Under the pieces are notes generated by a model. That model had not been told where the DNA came from. It did no database searches and saw only the letters and a program-made list of their open reading frames with translations. A program made the position numbers and the translations under genes. From Schlesneria paludicola DSM 18645 (GTDB lineage Bacteria > Planctomycetota > Planctomycetia > Planctomycetales > Planctomycetaceae), in NCBI RefSeq assembly GCF_000255655.1, contig NZ_JH636434.1:1627066-1691065 (forward strand): a stretch of DNA of 64,000 nucleotides, read 5' to 3'. Shown piece by piece: positions 18,646 to 29,101 of the stretch (the stretch's first letter is position 1; every line of letters starts with the position of its first letter).

Positions 18646-19674
18646 TCAAACAAGGCAGTGAGCCGGGTCAGCCAGGTAGTACATGGCCTCAAGGGCGCGA
18701 GGGTTGTCCGCGGTGACCAATGGCCCCGGCGTAATGATTTCGCTCGGTACGGATTCAATCGGCTCTTTGTTTCGCACGATGAACTGCCCGACGATCAACG
18801 CCGTCTGATGAATCCGACAGACGGGATTCACGGCCGACGCGGCAAGCACGCCGTTCTTGATGGCGTTCAATCCGTCTTTTTGACCGTCAACGGCGACAAC
18901 AACCATCTTCTCGTGAACGGTTCCCTTCAGGGCCGGAATCGATCCTAGTGCCATGTCGTCACTATGAAAGAAGGCTCCCGCAATGGGCGTCGTCTCTTGC
19001 TGTAGCAATGCCTCGAAGGTATTACGCGCTTTCTCGGGCTTCCAGTCGCACCAGCGGACTCCGCCGCCCAGCACCTCTACATTCGGAAAACGCTTCAAGA
19101 CATTCTCGAACCCTTGGCGTCGCCCCTGCGCGCCGCTGTGACCATCCAACCCGCCAATGTGAATCACCTTTCCCTGCCCGCCAATTTTCTCCATCAGATA
19201 GCCAACACTCTTCTCTGCCATCTCAACATGATCGGGCGTCACTTCGCACCAGACACCTGTCGAACGCATTTTATCCATGCTCACCAACAGGGTATCCATC
19301 GAAATGACGGGAATACCACGCTCTTTCAGTCGCAAGCAGGGTTCCGCCAACGAGTCAATCTGCACCGCCTGAAAACAGCAGAAGTCCCAGTCGCGATTGG
19401 TCAACGAATCGATCTTGTCGCGTTGCCGCGCCGGGTCCATTTCTCCATCAAACCATTCGATCTCGACATTCAGCAGCTTTCCCCACAGTTCCGCCGTGCG
19501 TTTCCCCAGTTCGCACCAGGTACTCTGCAGTCCGGCATTGGAAAATGCCGCGCGAAGCGGCTTTGCCCCAGACTCTGTCGACACACCAGGCCCGGCGCAG
19601 CCTGCAAGCGCGGCTCCCATGGCAGCCGTCGAACCGATCGTCAGTTTCTCAAGAAAATCACGTCGTGAAGTCAT
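18646..19674 (-). CDS. Tat-exported sugar-binding lipoprotein (periplasmic binding protein, RbsB-like)
   Basis: A 342-residue substrate-binding protein of the periplasmic binding protein type 1 fold (ribose/galactose-binding-like). The N-terminus has a twin-arginine motif (SRRDFL, residues 3-8) and a lipobox LAGC with Cys26. This predicts export in folded form and lipid anchoring. The mature part has the two-lobe pattern: TNRDWDFCCFQAVQ, GIPVISMDT, GKVIHIGGLDGHSGAQGRRQGF, then GAFFHSDDMALG and VVVAVDGQKDGL. These resemble the ligand-contact and hinge regions of sugar receptors. No permease or ATPase gene lies nearby, so the transporter must be encoded elsewhere or the protein works as a sensor (inference). 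It diverges from the SGNH hydrolase gene. Confidence 0.83.
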   Translation of the reverse strand: MTSRRDFLEKLTIGSTAAMGAALAGCAGPGVSTESGAKPLRAAFSNAGLQSTWCELGKRTAELWGKLLNVEIEWFDGEMDPARQRDKIDSLTNRDWDFCCFQAVQIDSLAEPCLRLKERGIPVISMDTLLVSMDKMRSTGVWCEVTPDHVEMAEKSVGYLMEKIGGQGKVIHIGGLDGHSGAQGRRQGFENVLKRFPNVEVLGGGVRWCDWKPEKARNTFEALLQQETTPIAGAFFHSDDMALGSIPALKGTVHEKMVVVAVDGQKDGLNAIKNGVLAASAVNPVCRIHQTALIVGQFIVRNKEPIESVPSEIITPGPLVTADNPRALEAMYYLADPAHCLV

Positions 19675-19906
19675 GGTGCTCCTCAGTCATTGGATGATGC
19701 GCTGCTCCGCCCCGCGCATCCCCGACGCGCCGAGCCAGCACCACTGATACGAATATTGGAGGATTCGCTCAAGCGTGACCGCAACGGCCGGCCCTCTGCA
19801 GGACATCGCAGGGATCGTCGCTGACTTGTTTGCCAACAGGCTTCGACACACAATCGCCCGCGGAAGCAAGATTGGAGATCCGTCACCAAACAGAAGAAGG
19901 TTCAGA

Positions 19907-21178
19907 ATGTCACGAAGTCTGCGATGGTTCAGTGTGTTGATCCTGTTGGCCGGAATGACTCGAGTCGATGCGGCAGATTTCTTTTTCCGTGACGGTGATG
20001 TCGTCGTCATGATTGGCGACAGCATTACCGAGCAGCACCTCTATTCGAACTACGTCGAACTCTGGACGGTGACTCGCTTCCCCAAGTGGAAGCTGACGTT
20101 TCGCAACGTCGGAATCGGTGGCGACCGTTCGCCGGGTGGCAATCAACGCTTCGCACGGGATGTACTGATCCACAAGCCAACCGCCATGACCGTCGATTTT
20201 GGTATGAATGACGGCGGCTACCGCGCGTTCGAGCCAGGCACCTTCGACCCCTATATGACTGGCCTGCAAGGGATGGCCGATCAAGCGAAATCTCATAACA
20301 TCCGCACGGCCTGGGTCACACCACAGCCCCTGGATAACGCCAATCAGGGTTCGACCGCCATGGCCGAGCTCTACAACCAGACTCTCGAAAAATTCTCTGA
20401 AGGAGTGAAGACCACCGCCGAACGAAATGGCGGACTCTTCGTCGATCAGTTTCACCCTTACATCAAAGTTCTGGATGCCGCACGGGCGGGAACAACGACG
20501 TACCAGCGCATTACCGGCGGCGATGCCGTTCACCCTGGCCCTCCAGGTCAGGCACTCATGGCCGCATCAATCCTGAAGGGACTCAGCTTCCCTGCACAAG
20601 TTTCGTCGGCAGTCATTGACGCAAAAACCTTGAAGGTCGACGCAGCTTCCAACTGCAAGATTGACGAACTCAAAGGTGGAAGTGATGGAATTGTATTCTC
20701 GCGTTTGGACGACGCACTGCCATTCTTTCCTGCCGACGCAACGAGCATTCTAACTTGGGCTCCGCTGCTTGAAGAAATGAATCAATATCAACTGCGCGTG
20801 ACGGGGCTGGCGGGTGGAAACTACGAAGTTCGAATCGGCGGTGCGAAGACGGCCGTATTTTCCGCGGAACAACTCGCAGCGGGTGTGAACTTGGCCTCGG
20901 CGGTTCTCGCTTCTGGCCCCATCGCGGAGCAGGTGAATGCCGTTCAGGCGGCTGTTGAAGCCAAGAACGGCTATCACCACAAGTCGATCTTCCGTGGCAT
21001 CGTCCTATCATCCAATGTTCCCGAATGGGTCTATGAAGCGATCCCTCGCGCGGACCTGGAAAACAAGAAGCAAGCCATCATTCAAGAACGCCTCGCAAAG
21101 CTGCTTTCGCTGGATGCGGAAGTCGCCAAAACACTGGTCATGAAGCCGGTCGCGTTCGAAATCTCACCCGCGAAATAG
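19907..21178 (+). CDS. Secreted SGNH/GDSL hydrolase
   Basis: A 423-residue exported esterase-like protein. The signal peptide ends near residue 23. SGNH block I is GDSITEQ (Ser39 as nucleophile), block II includes NVGIGGDRSPGG, block III is FGMNDGG with the conserved Asn, and block V is GGDAVHPGPPG with the Asp and His of the triad. Family members deacylate carbohydrates or lipids. The last 180 residues form a non-catalytic region that I do not recognise. The ATG at 19907 is chosen because GAAGAAGG lies 6 bases upstream and the signal peptide begins there. Being divergent to a sugar receptor suggests work on an acetylated polysaccharide (inference). Confidence 0.87.
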   Translation: MSRSLRWFSVLILLAGMTRVDAADFFFRDGDVVVMIGDSITEQHLYSNYVELWTVTRFPKWKLTFRNVGIGGDRSPGGNQRFARDVLIHKPTAMTVDFGMNDGGYRAFEPGTFDPYMTGLQGMADQAKSHNIRTAWVTPQPLDNANQGSTAMAELYNQTLEKFSEGVKTTAERNGGLFVDQFHPYIKVLDAARAGTTTYQRITGGDAVHPGPPGQALMAASILKGLSFPAQVSSAVIDAKTLKVDAASNCKIDELKGGSDGIVFSRLDDALPFFPADATSILTWAPLLEEMNQYQLRVTGLAGGNYEVRIGGAKTAVFSAEQLAAGVNLASAVLASGPIAEQVNAVQAAVEAKNGYHHKSIFRGIVLSSNVPEWVYEAIPRADLENKKQAIIQERLAKLLSLDAEVAKTLVMKPVAFEISPAK

Positions 21179-21243
21179 TGACCACAATTGGAAGTCAGAC
21201 TTCGTCAGCGCCACCGCGATGATGATGTCGGCGGCGAAAAACA

Positions 21244-21283
21244 AATGGTCCCGTCACTTTCAACTTGAGGTGACGGGACCATT
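21244..21283 (-). terminator. Strong terminator between pilT and the SGNH gene
   Basis: A perfect 14-bp inverted repeat (AATGGTCCCGTCAC and its complement) with a 12-base loop, between convergent genes. On the minus strand it is followed by TGTTTTTC, so it should end pilT transcription. The stem may also slow transcripts arriving from the plus strand. Confidence 0.85.
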
Positions 21284-21347
21284 GTGTTACTTGCGGGTTC
21301 ACGTTGCAGCGGCCCGAGCATCGGCCGCTGCACAACATCAATGCCGG

Positions 21348-22514
21348 TTACAAAATCCCCGACGATTTCACGTTGATGCCCTTCAGCATCATCTTCAGTT
21401 CTTCGACGTTCGGACTGATTTCGAAGGCATCCGCGCGACTCACAAATTCCTTCGTAACGAAGTGATACAGACTGTCATTGAACTGCTGCATCCCTTCCGC
21501 CTTCCCGATCCGAATCGCCGCGGGCAGTTTTTCGTCCATTTCTTCCAGGATCAGCTTACGAATCGTTCCGTTAAAGATCATGATCTCGGTAATCGGAACT
21601 CGTTTGGGCTTGTCCACGATCGTCGGTAGCAGCTTCTGAGCCACGATTGCCTTCATGTTAAAGCCCATCGACGAACGCAGCGCGCGGTGCATCGACTGTG
21701 GGAACAAGTCGAGGATACGTCCGATCGTCGACGGAGCACTCGACGCGTGAATCGTTCCAAATACCAAGTGCCCCGTTTCCGCGGCATGCATGGCGGTTTC
21801 AAACGTTTCACGATCGCGCATTTCCCCCACCAGCATGATATCGGGGTCTTCACGCACCGCATGTTTCATGGCGGTATGGAAGTCGGACACATCCTGCCCT
21901 AGCTCTCGCTGATTGATCAAACATTTGTCGGCCTTGTACACGAATTCGACAGGGTCCTCGATCGTTAGAATATGCTTCTTGTAATTCCGATTCACCCAGT
22001 CGAGCATCGACGCGATGGTCGTTGACTTTCCCGAACCGGTCACCCCGGCCAGCAGCACCATCCCCTGGTCGAACACGCACAGACTTTCCAAAATCGGCGG
22101 CAGGAAGAGCCCCTCGAAGTTCGGAATGCTGCGCTCGACCTTACGAGTCACCATGCCCATCTTGCTCATTTGAATGAACAAGTTCACACGAAACCGCCAG
22201 GGCTCGCCTTTATGTTCCACAACGTGCGCAAAGTCGGCCCCCCCGGTGTTCTTAAAAATCTCTTGGTTTCGCTCGTCCATCAGCGGCCAGCAAAGTTCCC
22301 GCATCGTCTCTTCATCGATCGGCGGCATATCCAGCGGCGACAATGAACCCTTAACACGCAGAATGGCCGGCTTGCCCACCTGCATGTGCAAGTCGGAACC
22401 GTTCAGATCGATCAGGGCTCGAAAGTACTTGTTGACGGGCAGGTCTTCTTTCTTCGTACCCAACCGAATCCCGGCCGCGCCCTTGGGTGCCGATCCATTT
22501 TCCGAACCACTCAT
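21348..22514 (-). CDS. pilT: Type IV pilus retraction ATPase PilT
   Basis: A 388-residue secretion ATPase of the GspE/PilT family that depolymerises type IV pili and drives twitching. The N-terminal PAS-like domain (residues 25-125) contains DLHMQVGKPAILRVKG. Walker A GVTGSGKST is at 157-165, the Asp box TIEDPVEFV at about 184-192, the PilT hallmark MKHAVREDPDIMLVGEMRD at 216-234, and the His box HAAETGHLVFGTIHA at 243-257. The start at 22514 has GGGAG 6 bases upstream; the longer frame to 22643 has no such support. It ends at a strong terminator. A decayed copy of its own 5' part lies just upstream, with smc beyond. Confidence 0.94.
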   Translation of the reverse strand: MSGSENGSAPKGAAGIRLGTKKEDLPVNKYFRALIDLNGSDLHMQVGKPAILRVKGSLSPLDMPPIDEETMRELCWPLMDERNQEIFKNTGGADFAHVVEHKGEPWRFRVNLFIQMSKMGMVTRKVERSIPNFEGLFLPPILESLCVFDQGMVLLAGVTGSGKSTTIASMLDWVNRNYKKHILTIEDPVEFVYKADKCLINQRELGQDVSDFHTAMKHAVREDPDIMLVGEMRDRETFETAMHAAETGHLVFGTIHASSAPSTIGRILDLFPQSMHRALRSSMGFNMKAIVAQKLLPTIVDKPKRVPITEIMIFNGTIRKLILEEMDEKLPAAIRIGKAEGMQQFNDSLYHFVTKEFVSRADAFEISPNVEELKMMLKGINVKSSGIL

Positions 22515-22714
22515 GACAGACTCCCGACAGAAACGTGACGATGGCGAGCGAATTGCCTTGAACACACCGATTCTAACCGAATCCGTGGACCGGGTGGCAA
22601 GCATCGGCGTTTGAACGACACAATTTTCTGTTTTGGACCGCAAAACAGGAATAATCCCGTCAGTTCAGGCGATTGCCCTTCGCTACATCCAAGCGGATGT
22701 CACCGCCTTCGATC

Positions 22715-23002
22715 CGCATCCTCGAACAAAACACCCAAACGACACCCCTCTATTCGACGACAAGCGCAACATCGACGATGACATGACTCGCGAAGATTAC
22801 ATCAGCCTGCTTGTCCATCAGCGACCAGCAAAGCGCGCATCGTGTCCCCATCCATTGGGGGCATGTCGAGTGGCGAGAGATCACCCTTGATTCGAAATGA
22901 CGCGGGCAACCCCGTCTGCATGACAAGCTCGGTCGCGCTCAAACCGATCAGTACGCGAAAGAATTTGTCAATCGGCAATCCATATGCGTCCGAGCCGTCC
23001 AT
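22715..23002 (-). pseudogene. Decayed tandem duplicate of the pilT 5' end
   Basis: An ATG at 23002 with GGGAG 6 bases upstream opens a 66-codon frame resembling the start of the neighbouring pilT. Shared elements are LP-[IV]-x-K-[FY]-FR-x-LI near residues 9-19, RIKGDLSPLDMPP near 37-49, and Met-Arg-Ala/Glu-Leu. The frame then ends early. In the next frame the similarity resumes as LCWSLMDKQ and continues to an Ala-x-Val-Val-Glu shared with PilT (AHVVE), where an in-frame TAG follows at 22750-22752. So there is one frameshift near 22832-22837 and at least one later stop. Beyond about 22715 the similarity fades. The Shine-Dalgarno region and a nearby ACGTTTC also match pilT, supporting duplication of the promoter-proximal part. 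The ATPase core is missing, so any product would lack motor function. Confidence 0.75.
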
Positions 23003-23088
23003 CGAGGTCTCCCGGATGAAACGTCACGCCTTGTTCATCGTGCTGACATCGCAGGTACAGGGACTGCCGACTTCGTTATCGGCAAAAA

Positions 23089-26000
23089 TCACGCCGCAGA
23101 TGGTTGGGCTGACGGCTTGAAATTGCCGTCGTCGCTGACATCTTCGAAACGCACACTCATCCGTTTCGAGATCCCAGATTCCTCCATCGTCACCCCGTAC
23201 AAGACGTCTGCCACAGTCATCGATCGCTTATGGTGAGTGATCATAATGAACTGAGTGGTCTGCTGGAACGCTTTTACCACGGCGGTAAACCGTTCGACAT
23301 TTGCTTCGTCGAGGGCGGCGTCGACTTCGTCCAGAATACAAAACGGACTGGGTTTGCTCTTGAAGATCGACATGATCAGCGCAATGGCCGTCATCGTCTT
23401 TTCACCCCCGCTAAGCAGGGAAATGCTCCGCAGTTCCTTCCCGGGTGGCCGCGCCGCAATGTCGATCCCACAGTCAAGAATGTCGTCGGGATCTTCGAGA
23501 ACGATATCGCCTTCGCCACCGCCGAAAACCTGCCGAAACAGGTCGCGGAAGTTGTTTCGAATTGTTTCGAACGTCTCAAGGAACAGCCGTCGACTCTCTG
23601 CATTGATCTTGCGAATGATGTCTTCCAGCGTCTGCTTGGCTTCCACCAGATCCTGCAACTGAGCCGAAAGCTGAGTGAATCGATTCTCTTGCATTTCCAG
23701 GTCGCGCAGGCTGTCAGTATTGACGGCCCCCATCATTTTCAATTGTTTTCGCAGCCGATTCACGCGTGCATCCAGTTCCGGACGGGCCTCAGAAAAGAGC
23801 AGTGGCAATCCGTTATCCACGACCGACATGGCCGTCTCGTGGTGAGTGTCATCGACGGTGGCCGGCAATGGTTCGATGTGCGCGTCATCCGCCGCGATTT
23901 CGGGCTCCGTCGTTTCCCCCTCGTTCGCGTGTGATTCCTCTTCTTTCTCTTTGCGAGCTTTGTGTCGATGTGACGGCTTGCTGTTTCGTTCCTCAATCAG
24001 CATGCCGAGTGCTGACACGCCTGATTCGACGACATCCACGAGCTTGAGCTGATATTCCTCTTCGAGTCGTTCGTCCAAACCGGCGAGATTGCTTTTCATC
24101 TCGCGGACGCGAATCTCGTTGCCGTGATGCCGATCTTCCAGTTCACGACGCTGCTTCCGCAATGCCAGCTCTTGCTCCACGAACTGACTGCGTTCAATGC
24201 GGAGGGCGCGTTTCTCGTTTTCCAAACCGTGCAAGATGGATTGAATTTGCTCCGCAACCAGCATTCGCTCGTCTCGGGCCGCGCGGGTGTTCAAAATCTG
24301 CAACAGGATCCGCTCGCATTGCGCGAACGATGTCCCATATCGGCGTTCAGCCTCTTCGTGCTGGGCCATCCGCTGTTGCAGTTCTTCCTTCAAACGACCT
24401 TCCTGCGACTTCAGGCTCTCCAGTCGTTCCGCCTGCTTCACCAATTCGAGTTGAAGTTCGCTCTTCTGCTGTTCCAACTGACGATGTTGCTGCTCAAGCG
24501 AAGCGACTTCATCACCACGCACAGTCAGACTGGCAACCAGATTTTGAAGTTCCTCGTCGGTCGTCGTCGCCTGCTGCAACGCGATAGCGTACTCTTCCTC
24601 GTGGCGGGTCAGGGCTTCGTCGCCATCCAATAACTGCTGCGCCAACATCTGACGCTCGCGGTTCAACCGTTCCAAAGTCTGATCTTGCGCTGAAAGCTCC
24701 GATTTCAAATCCGCTAACCGCTGATTGGCGTAATCAAGCTCGGCCGCGAGTGCTTCGAGTTCCGAGTCTGCCCCGGTCAACGATTGATACATGGACTGCA
24801 GCGACTGTTCCGCCGTGGCGATGTCGCGATCAAGCAGTGTCAGATCGTTCTTCAACCGCCGCAGTTCGCTTTTGCGTGACAGCAGGGACGTTTCTGTGCG
24901 AATCGTACCAACGAACAGCGATCCATTGGCTTCGAGCAGTTCACCCTGCATCGTGACGAATCGCAGACCGATGCCCGGCCCCACCGCCAGACGCAGCGCC
25001 ACGTCGATCGTTTCGACAATCCAGGTGTCCGACAAGACGGCCGGTGCGAGCCCGATGATTCCTCGATCAGACAGAATCAGTTGATCCGCACGCATCACGA
25101 CGCCGGGTTCACGCGACAGATCAGGCAACTTCTCGGGATCGAGCTGCAAATGGACGAATCGATCGCCGTGCTGTACGGGTGCGATCGACTGGCTGATGCT
25201 GCGGTCCGGAATCGCGATGAATCCAATCCGATTGGTCAGCAGAACGGTTCCCTGATTCAAGTAGTCCAGCAGCGCCTGATATTCCCGCAAGACAATCAAT
25301 TGCGCACGGGGGCCCAGCGCCACTTCCAGCAGGGCGGCACGTTCCAAATCCACGTCCAGCAATTCGGCCACGCTGCCGACAATCGAGTTCCATGGAGGTG
25401 AAGGAGACGTTCGAGCACGCGTCAGGATTTCCTTGACACCAATCCCCAGACCTTCCTGCCGCAGCTCAAGGTCTTCCAACAGCGACTTCCGTGCGTGCGC
25501 CGCACTTCGCCGTTCCCGGCATTCGGCCAGCGTCCGCTTCGTCTCTTCTTGGACCCCCAACAAGTTGGCTCGATTCAACTGCGATGACCGCAAGTTCTGC
25601 AGCGCCAACTGCTGACTTTGCGATGCCTCTTCGACGCGACGCAGGCCTTGTGCGCGTTCGAGATCACGCTCGGCAATGGTTCCATCCAATGCGTCGAGTT
25701 GCGAAATGATCTTCTGTTGATTTGACCGCAATGTCGCCACATTGGCCTGAAGCATTGTCACGGCGTTCGCCGTGTCCGAAACAAGCTTTGTCAGTTCCAA
25801 CCGGCGCGCGTGATCGCGTTCAAGCTGATCCCGGCGCACGGCGAGCTCGCGCGCCGCCAACACCACATCCTGCTCATGCTCGACAACACGTCGCTGACAC
25901 GCCGAATTTTCCTGCTCGAACTCGATCAGTCGATCCTGCTGCCCGGCGATTTCCAGTCGGGTTTCGCGCGCTCGCCGCCCCAACATAAATTGCTGCCGCT

Positions 26001-26961
26001 GAAGCCTGGCCAGTTCTGATTCGAGCTCCTGCAGGCGAGCCGTCTGGAACTGAATCGTCGCTTCATGACCGGCGATCGCTTCGCGGCCACCGGAATTCCG
26101 CCGTTCGACATCGCGCAGCTGCTCATCGTACTTTGCCAGTTCGGCATCGAACGCGGCTTCGCGTGCTTCGAAGACCTTCTGCTGTTCGCCTAGTTCGCCC
26201 AACCGACGACTCGATTCCACGAGCTGTTTCTCAATCGCTTCAAGCTCGACAGACAAATGCCGAAAATCGTCCGCGGCCAGTCCGAGCCACCACTTCTTCA
26301 GCGCTGTCGAGACATCATGAAACTTCGCGGCCTTGGCAGCCTGGCTGCGCGTCGCATTGAGCTGCGCTTCAACTTCATCGACGATATCGGTCAGGCGTTC
26401 CAAGTTTTGACCGACGCGTTCGAGCTTTCGTTGAGCGTCAATTTTTCGTGTCTTGAAGCGACTGATCCCGGCCGCCTCTTCGAAGACACTGCGGCGTGTC
26501 GCCGAGCTCCCCTGCAAAATCTGATCGACACGGCCCTGCTCGATGATGCTGTACGCGGCCGTGCCGGCACCGGTCCCCAGAAACAGGTCTTTGATATCCT
26601 TGAGCCGCGCCGGAGCTCGGTTCAGCAGATACTCGGCGTCTCCGTTGCGCCAAATTCGGCGTCCGATCTGCACTTCCTGCATATCGAGCGGCAGAAGCCC
26701 GCCTGAATTGTCAAAGGTGAGCGTCGCTTCCGCGAAGGCACTTGGTTTGCGGCTGGCGGACCCATTGAAAATGACATCGGTCATTTCCTTACCGCGCAGG
26801 CTTTTCGCCGACTGATCGCCCAGAATCCACTTCATGCCGTCGACGACGTTGCTCTTACCGCTGCCGTTCGGCCCGACGACGCAATTGATGCCCGTCGAGA
26901 AGTCGAACCGAGTTCGGTCGGCAAAACTCTTAAAGCCGAACAGTTCGAGGGACTTGAGCAT
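23089..26961 (-). CDS. smc: Chromosome segregation SMC ATPase
   Basis: A 1290-residue SMC protein that organises and segregates the chromosome as a dimeric ring. The N-terminal head has GFKSFADRT and Walker [10 protein letters not shown] (residues 30-38). Long coiled coils flank a central hinge (about 500-660, including [19 protein letters not shown]). The C-terminal head has the signature [14 protein letters not shown], Walker [15 protein letters not shown] and the D-loop. It is longer than the usual roughly 1170-1200 residues. Part of the excess is a hydrophilic His/Lys/Glu-rich insert at about residues 990-1049 in the returning coil. The ATG at 26961 begins the conserved [13 protein letters not shown] and is preferred over TTG at 26973. 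The kleisin genes scpA/scpB are not in the window. Confidence 0.96.
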   Translation of the reverse strand: MLKSLELFGFKSFADRTRFDFSTGINCVVGPNGSGKSNVVDGMKWILGDQSAKSLRGKEMTDVIFNGSASRKPSAFAEATLTFDNSGGLLPLDMQEVQIGRRIWRNGDAEYLLNRAPARLKDIKDLFLGTGAGTAAYSIIEQGRVDQILQGSSATRRSVFEEAAGISRFKTRKIDAQRKLERVGQNLERLTDIVDEVEAQLNATRSQAAKAAKFHDVSTALKKWWLGLAADDFRHLSVELEAIEKQLVESSRRLGELGEQQKVFEAREAAFDAELAKYDEQLRDVERRNSGGREAIAGHEATIQFQTARLQELESELARLQRQQFMLGRRARETRLEIAGQQDRLIEFEQENSACQRRVVEHEQDVVLAARELAVRRDQLERDHARRLELTKLVSDTANAVTMLQANVATLRSNQQKIISQLDALDGTIAERDLERAQGLRRVEEASQSQQLALQNLRSSQLNRANLLGVQEETKRTLAECRERRSAAHARKSLLEDLELRQEGLGIGVKEILTRARTSPSPPWNSIVGSVAELLDVDLERAALLEVALGPRAQLIVLREYQALLDYLNQGTVLLTNRIGFIAIPDRSISQSIAPVQHGDRFVHLQLDPEKLPDLSREPGVVMRADQLILSDRGIIGLAPAVLSDTWIVETIDVALRLAVGPGIGLRFVTMQGELLEANGSLFVGTIRTETSLLSRKSELRRLKNDLTLLDRDIATAEQSLQSMYQSLTGADSELEALAAELDYANQRLADLKSELSAQDQTLERLNRERQMLAQQLLDGDEALTRHEEEYAIALQQATTTDEELQNLVASLTVRGDEVASLEQQHRQLEQQKSELQLELVKQAERLESLKSQEGRLKEELQQRMAQHEEAERRYGTSFAQCERILLQILNTRAARDERMLVAEQIQSILHGLENEKRALRIERSQFVEQELALRKQRRELEDRHHGNEIRVREMKSNLAGLDERLEEEYQLKLVDVVESGVSALGMLIEERNSKPSHRHKARKEKEEESHANEGETTEPEIAADDAHIEPLPATVDDTHHETAMSVVDNGLPLLFSEARPELDARVNRLRKQLKMMGAVNTDSLRDLEMQENRFTQLSAQLQDLVEAKQTLEDIIRKINAESRRLFLETFETIRNNFRDLFRQVFGGGEGDIVLEDPDDILDCGIDIAARPPGKELRSISLLSGGEKTMTAIALIMSIFKSKPSPFCILDEVDAALDEANVERFTAVVKAFQQTTQFIMITHHKRSMTVADVLYGVTMEESGISKRMSVRFEDVSDDGNFKPSAQPSAA

Positions 26962-27118
26962 CGGAAAAACCAACTGTCAAACGCATGGAACATCGACAAC
27001 TGTCACACCAGAGCATGATCACCGCGACGATTGGGTTGCCGCGGTCCGCGTGTCCAACCGCAGCGACTCGTCATGGTGTTGCCCCGTGAAGGGCAACGCA
27101 TGGCCTGGTGCTCGATTG

Positions 27119-29101
27119 TCATTTATTTCCGCCAAACCACTTCCAGGAACTCTTGGACTTTTCGTCCTTCTTATTCGCACCAGACTTCTTCTTTTTCTTG
27201 GCGTCACTCGGACTGGTCTCCGTATCGTCGGAATCGTCCGAGCTTTCTGTCGGCACGCTGGCAAGCGACCCGTTCGAGCGTCCGCCGACCGACTCGGGCT
27301 TCTTCCGTTCACCCTCATCCGATTGACCGAAACCTGGAAACTCGTTCTGTTCGTTCGATTCGCGACCAATCCGAATCTTGCGTGCATCCGACGGAGTGTC
27401 CTTCGACTCAGGACGGTAGTAGGCGCGTCCGGCCAGCGGTATTTTTTCAACGGCAATGGCTGTCGGCAGATTCTTTTGCCGAGAGGCGTCCGCCAGCAGC
27501 TGCAGGACGTCAGGGTATGTGGCCCCCAGTTCGTTTGCAGCACGGATCACGTCCGCGACGCGCAGGGAGACTTCTTTCCGCTGATCCATCTTGCCCACTT
27601 CGAAGCGGGCGAGCTGGACTTTATCCGAACCGGGTTGCGCCGTGACCATGATATGTTTGCCTGCGGACAGATACAGCGGCGGAGTGAATTCTTGTTCGGC
27701 TCCGAACAAGACGATTTCTGGCCGCGTCCTCAAGGTGACATGCACCATCGGCGGGCCTTCCGTCTTCAGAACGTACAGTTTGTATTCGTTGTCGCGACGC
27801 TCGTCTTCTTCCCGTACCCCGAGTATTTCGCCACGGATAAACGGGTCTGTTCTGTCCAACGTCCAAAGTGCACGAAAGGCTCCGTAGCGAGTCTCGTCGC
27901 TCGGTTCGCTCATCAACCCCTTGAGCGCGATATGCGCATCGGCATCTTCCATCGTCGCGATCGCATCCAGCGCGTACCGCCGGAATGCACGTTCTTTCTT
28001 GGCACACTCGACCAGATGGACCAAACCGGCGGTCTCGCCAAGATACGCAAGACTGACTGCCGAATGGAAACGGCACTCAATCGTGGGTGACGTCAAACCG
28101 TGCTTCAGAATCGGAATCCCATCCTGGCCGATCGCCTCAAGTTGCAGTGCACTTGCGTTGGCGGTCTTGGGGATGCACAGATCGTGTTTCAAACGAGCCA
28201 TCCGCACGCGAAGCTCGACTGGCGTTTCCGTAAACGCCATGTGCCGAATGACCTGGAGATAACGCGCAGGATTCTCTTTGTAGCTTGGATGAACCCTCAA
28301 TACGATCTTCTGGTCGGTCTTGGGAGTCGCCAGCGTTTTCTTGATTCCGTACTCATCAAAATCATGGAACCGTCGGCCAATTGCCTCGGACACGCGTTTG
28401 GCGTTTCGAACAGAAATAAAATCGCGTTTCAGATTGAGTGTCAGGTCGCGCTCTTTCAGCACGACCGCTCCACTGAGCACTCGCCCCTGCTTGAGGAGCG
28501 CAGGCTCTTTGACTGTAGATGCTCCCAACCCGGCAGTCAGGACTGGCCCGCGAGCGATCGCATACGTGTGACCCGCCATCAGCTTGCCATCGACGATTGC
28601 CTTGTCCGACAAGCGAACTTCCAGTAGTTCACCGCCGACCAGACTCGAAACTGCGGCGTTCGAAGGAACGGTGATTTCAACGTCCAGGCGCTCACCCTTG
28701 CGGATCATCGGGCGAAGGTAGGCCCGCACAATTACCAACGCAGTATTGGGAGAGCTCAGAATCGAATGCGGATTCTTGTAACCGTCTTTCTTCAGGTCTT
28801 CCAGCAGCGCGGTACGATATTGCGAGGGCGCTGGATCTCCACCCGTTCCTGCGAGACTTCGGACCAGGCCGACACCTTCCAAGACCACCGGTTCCAATCC
28901 GCCAACATTGGTATGATCGCCGATCAGGTTCGTATCGAGCTTCGTTCGGTAGCGGGCATCATCATCCTCCGTTTCATCGTCATCATCATTGTCCGTCGTG
29001 ATCGCCTTTCCCCATGCCGTCGCTACGGGGAACGAAGCGGCAATCGCGGCAAATTGCATCCACTGACGACGCGACAACTGCGAGGGATCAAAATTGTTCA
29101 T
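27119..29101 (-). CDS. Stand-alone FlgI-like (P-ring-like) Tat-exported protein
   Basis: A 660-residue exported protein. A twin-arginine signal (SRRQWMQF, residues 10-17) is followed by an Asp/Glu stretch (38-49). Residues about 73-230 closely resemble the N-terminal half of the flagellar P-ring protein FlgI. They contain [58 protein letters not shown] and [14 protein letters not shown] helical region (about 290-430) looks like HEAT-type repeats, and the C-terminal 90 residues are Ser/Lys/Asp-rich and probably disordered. No other flagellar gene is nearby, so a ring or scaffold role outside the flagellum is possible (inference). The ATG at 29101 follows GGAAGGA; the TTG at 29122 is less likely. 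It precedes smc by 157 bases. Confidence 0.72.
   Translation of the reverse strand: MNNFDPSQLSRRQWMQFAAIAASFPVATAWGKAITTDNDDDDETEDDDARYRTKLDTNLIGDHTNVGGLEPVVLEGVGLVRSLAGTGGDPAPSQYRTALLEDLKKDGYKNPHSILSSPNTALVIVRAYLRPMIRKGERLDVEITVPSNAAVSSLVGGELLEVRLSDKAIVDGKLMAGHTYAIARGPVLTAGLGASTVKEPALLKQGRVLSGAVVLKERDLTLNLKRDFISVRNAKRVSEAIGRRFHDFDEYGIKKTLATPKTDQKIVLRVHPSYKENPARYLQVIRHMAFTETPVELRVRMARLKHDLCIPKTANASALQLEAIGQDGIPILKHGLTSPTIECRFHSAVSLAYLGETAGLVHLVECAKKERAFRRYALDAIATMEDADAHIALKGLMSEPSDETRYGAFRALWTLDRTDPFIRGEILGVREEDERRDNEYKLYVLKTEGPPMVHVTLRTRPEIVLFGAEQEFTPPLYLSAGKHIMVTAQPGSDKVQLARFEVGKMDQRKEVSLRVADVIRAANELGATYPDVLQLLADASRQKNLPTAIAVEKIPLAGRAYYRPESKDTPSDARKIRIGRESNEQNEFPGFGQSDEGERKKPESVGGRSNGSLASVPTESSDDSDDTETSPSDAKKKKKSGANKKDEKSKSSWKWFGGNK

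Noticed and set aside
22802-23002. The 66-codon frame as a functional small protein
   Set aside because: It matches only the beginning of PilT, and similarity continues in another frame after its stop, which points to a frameshifted remnant.
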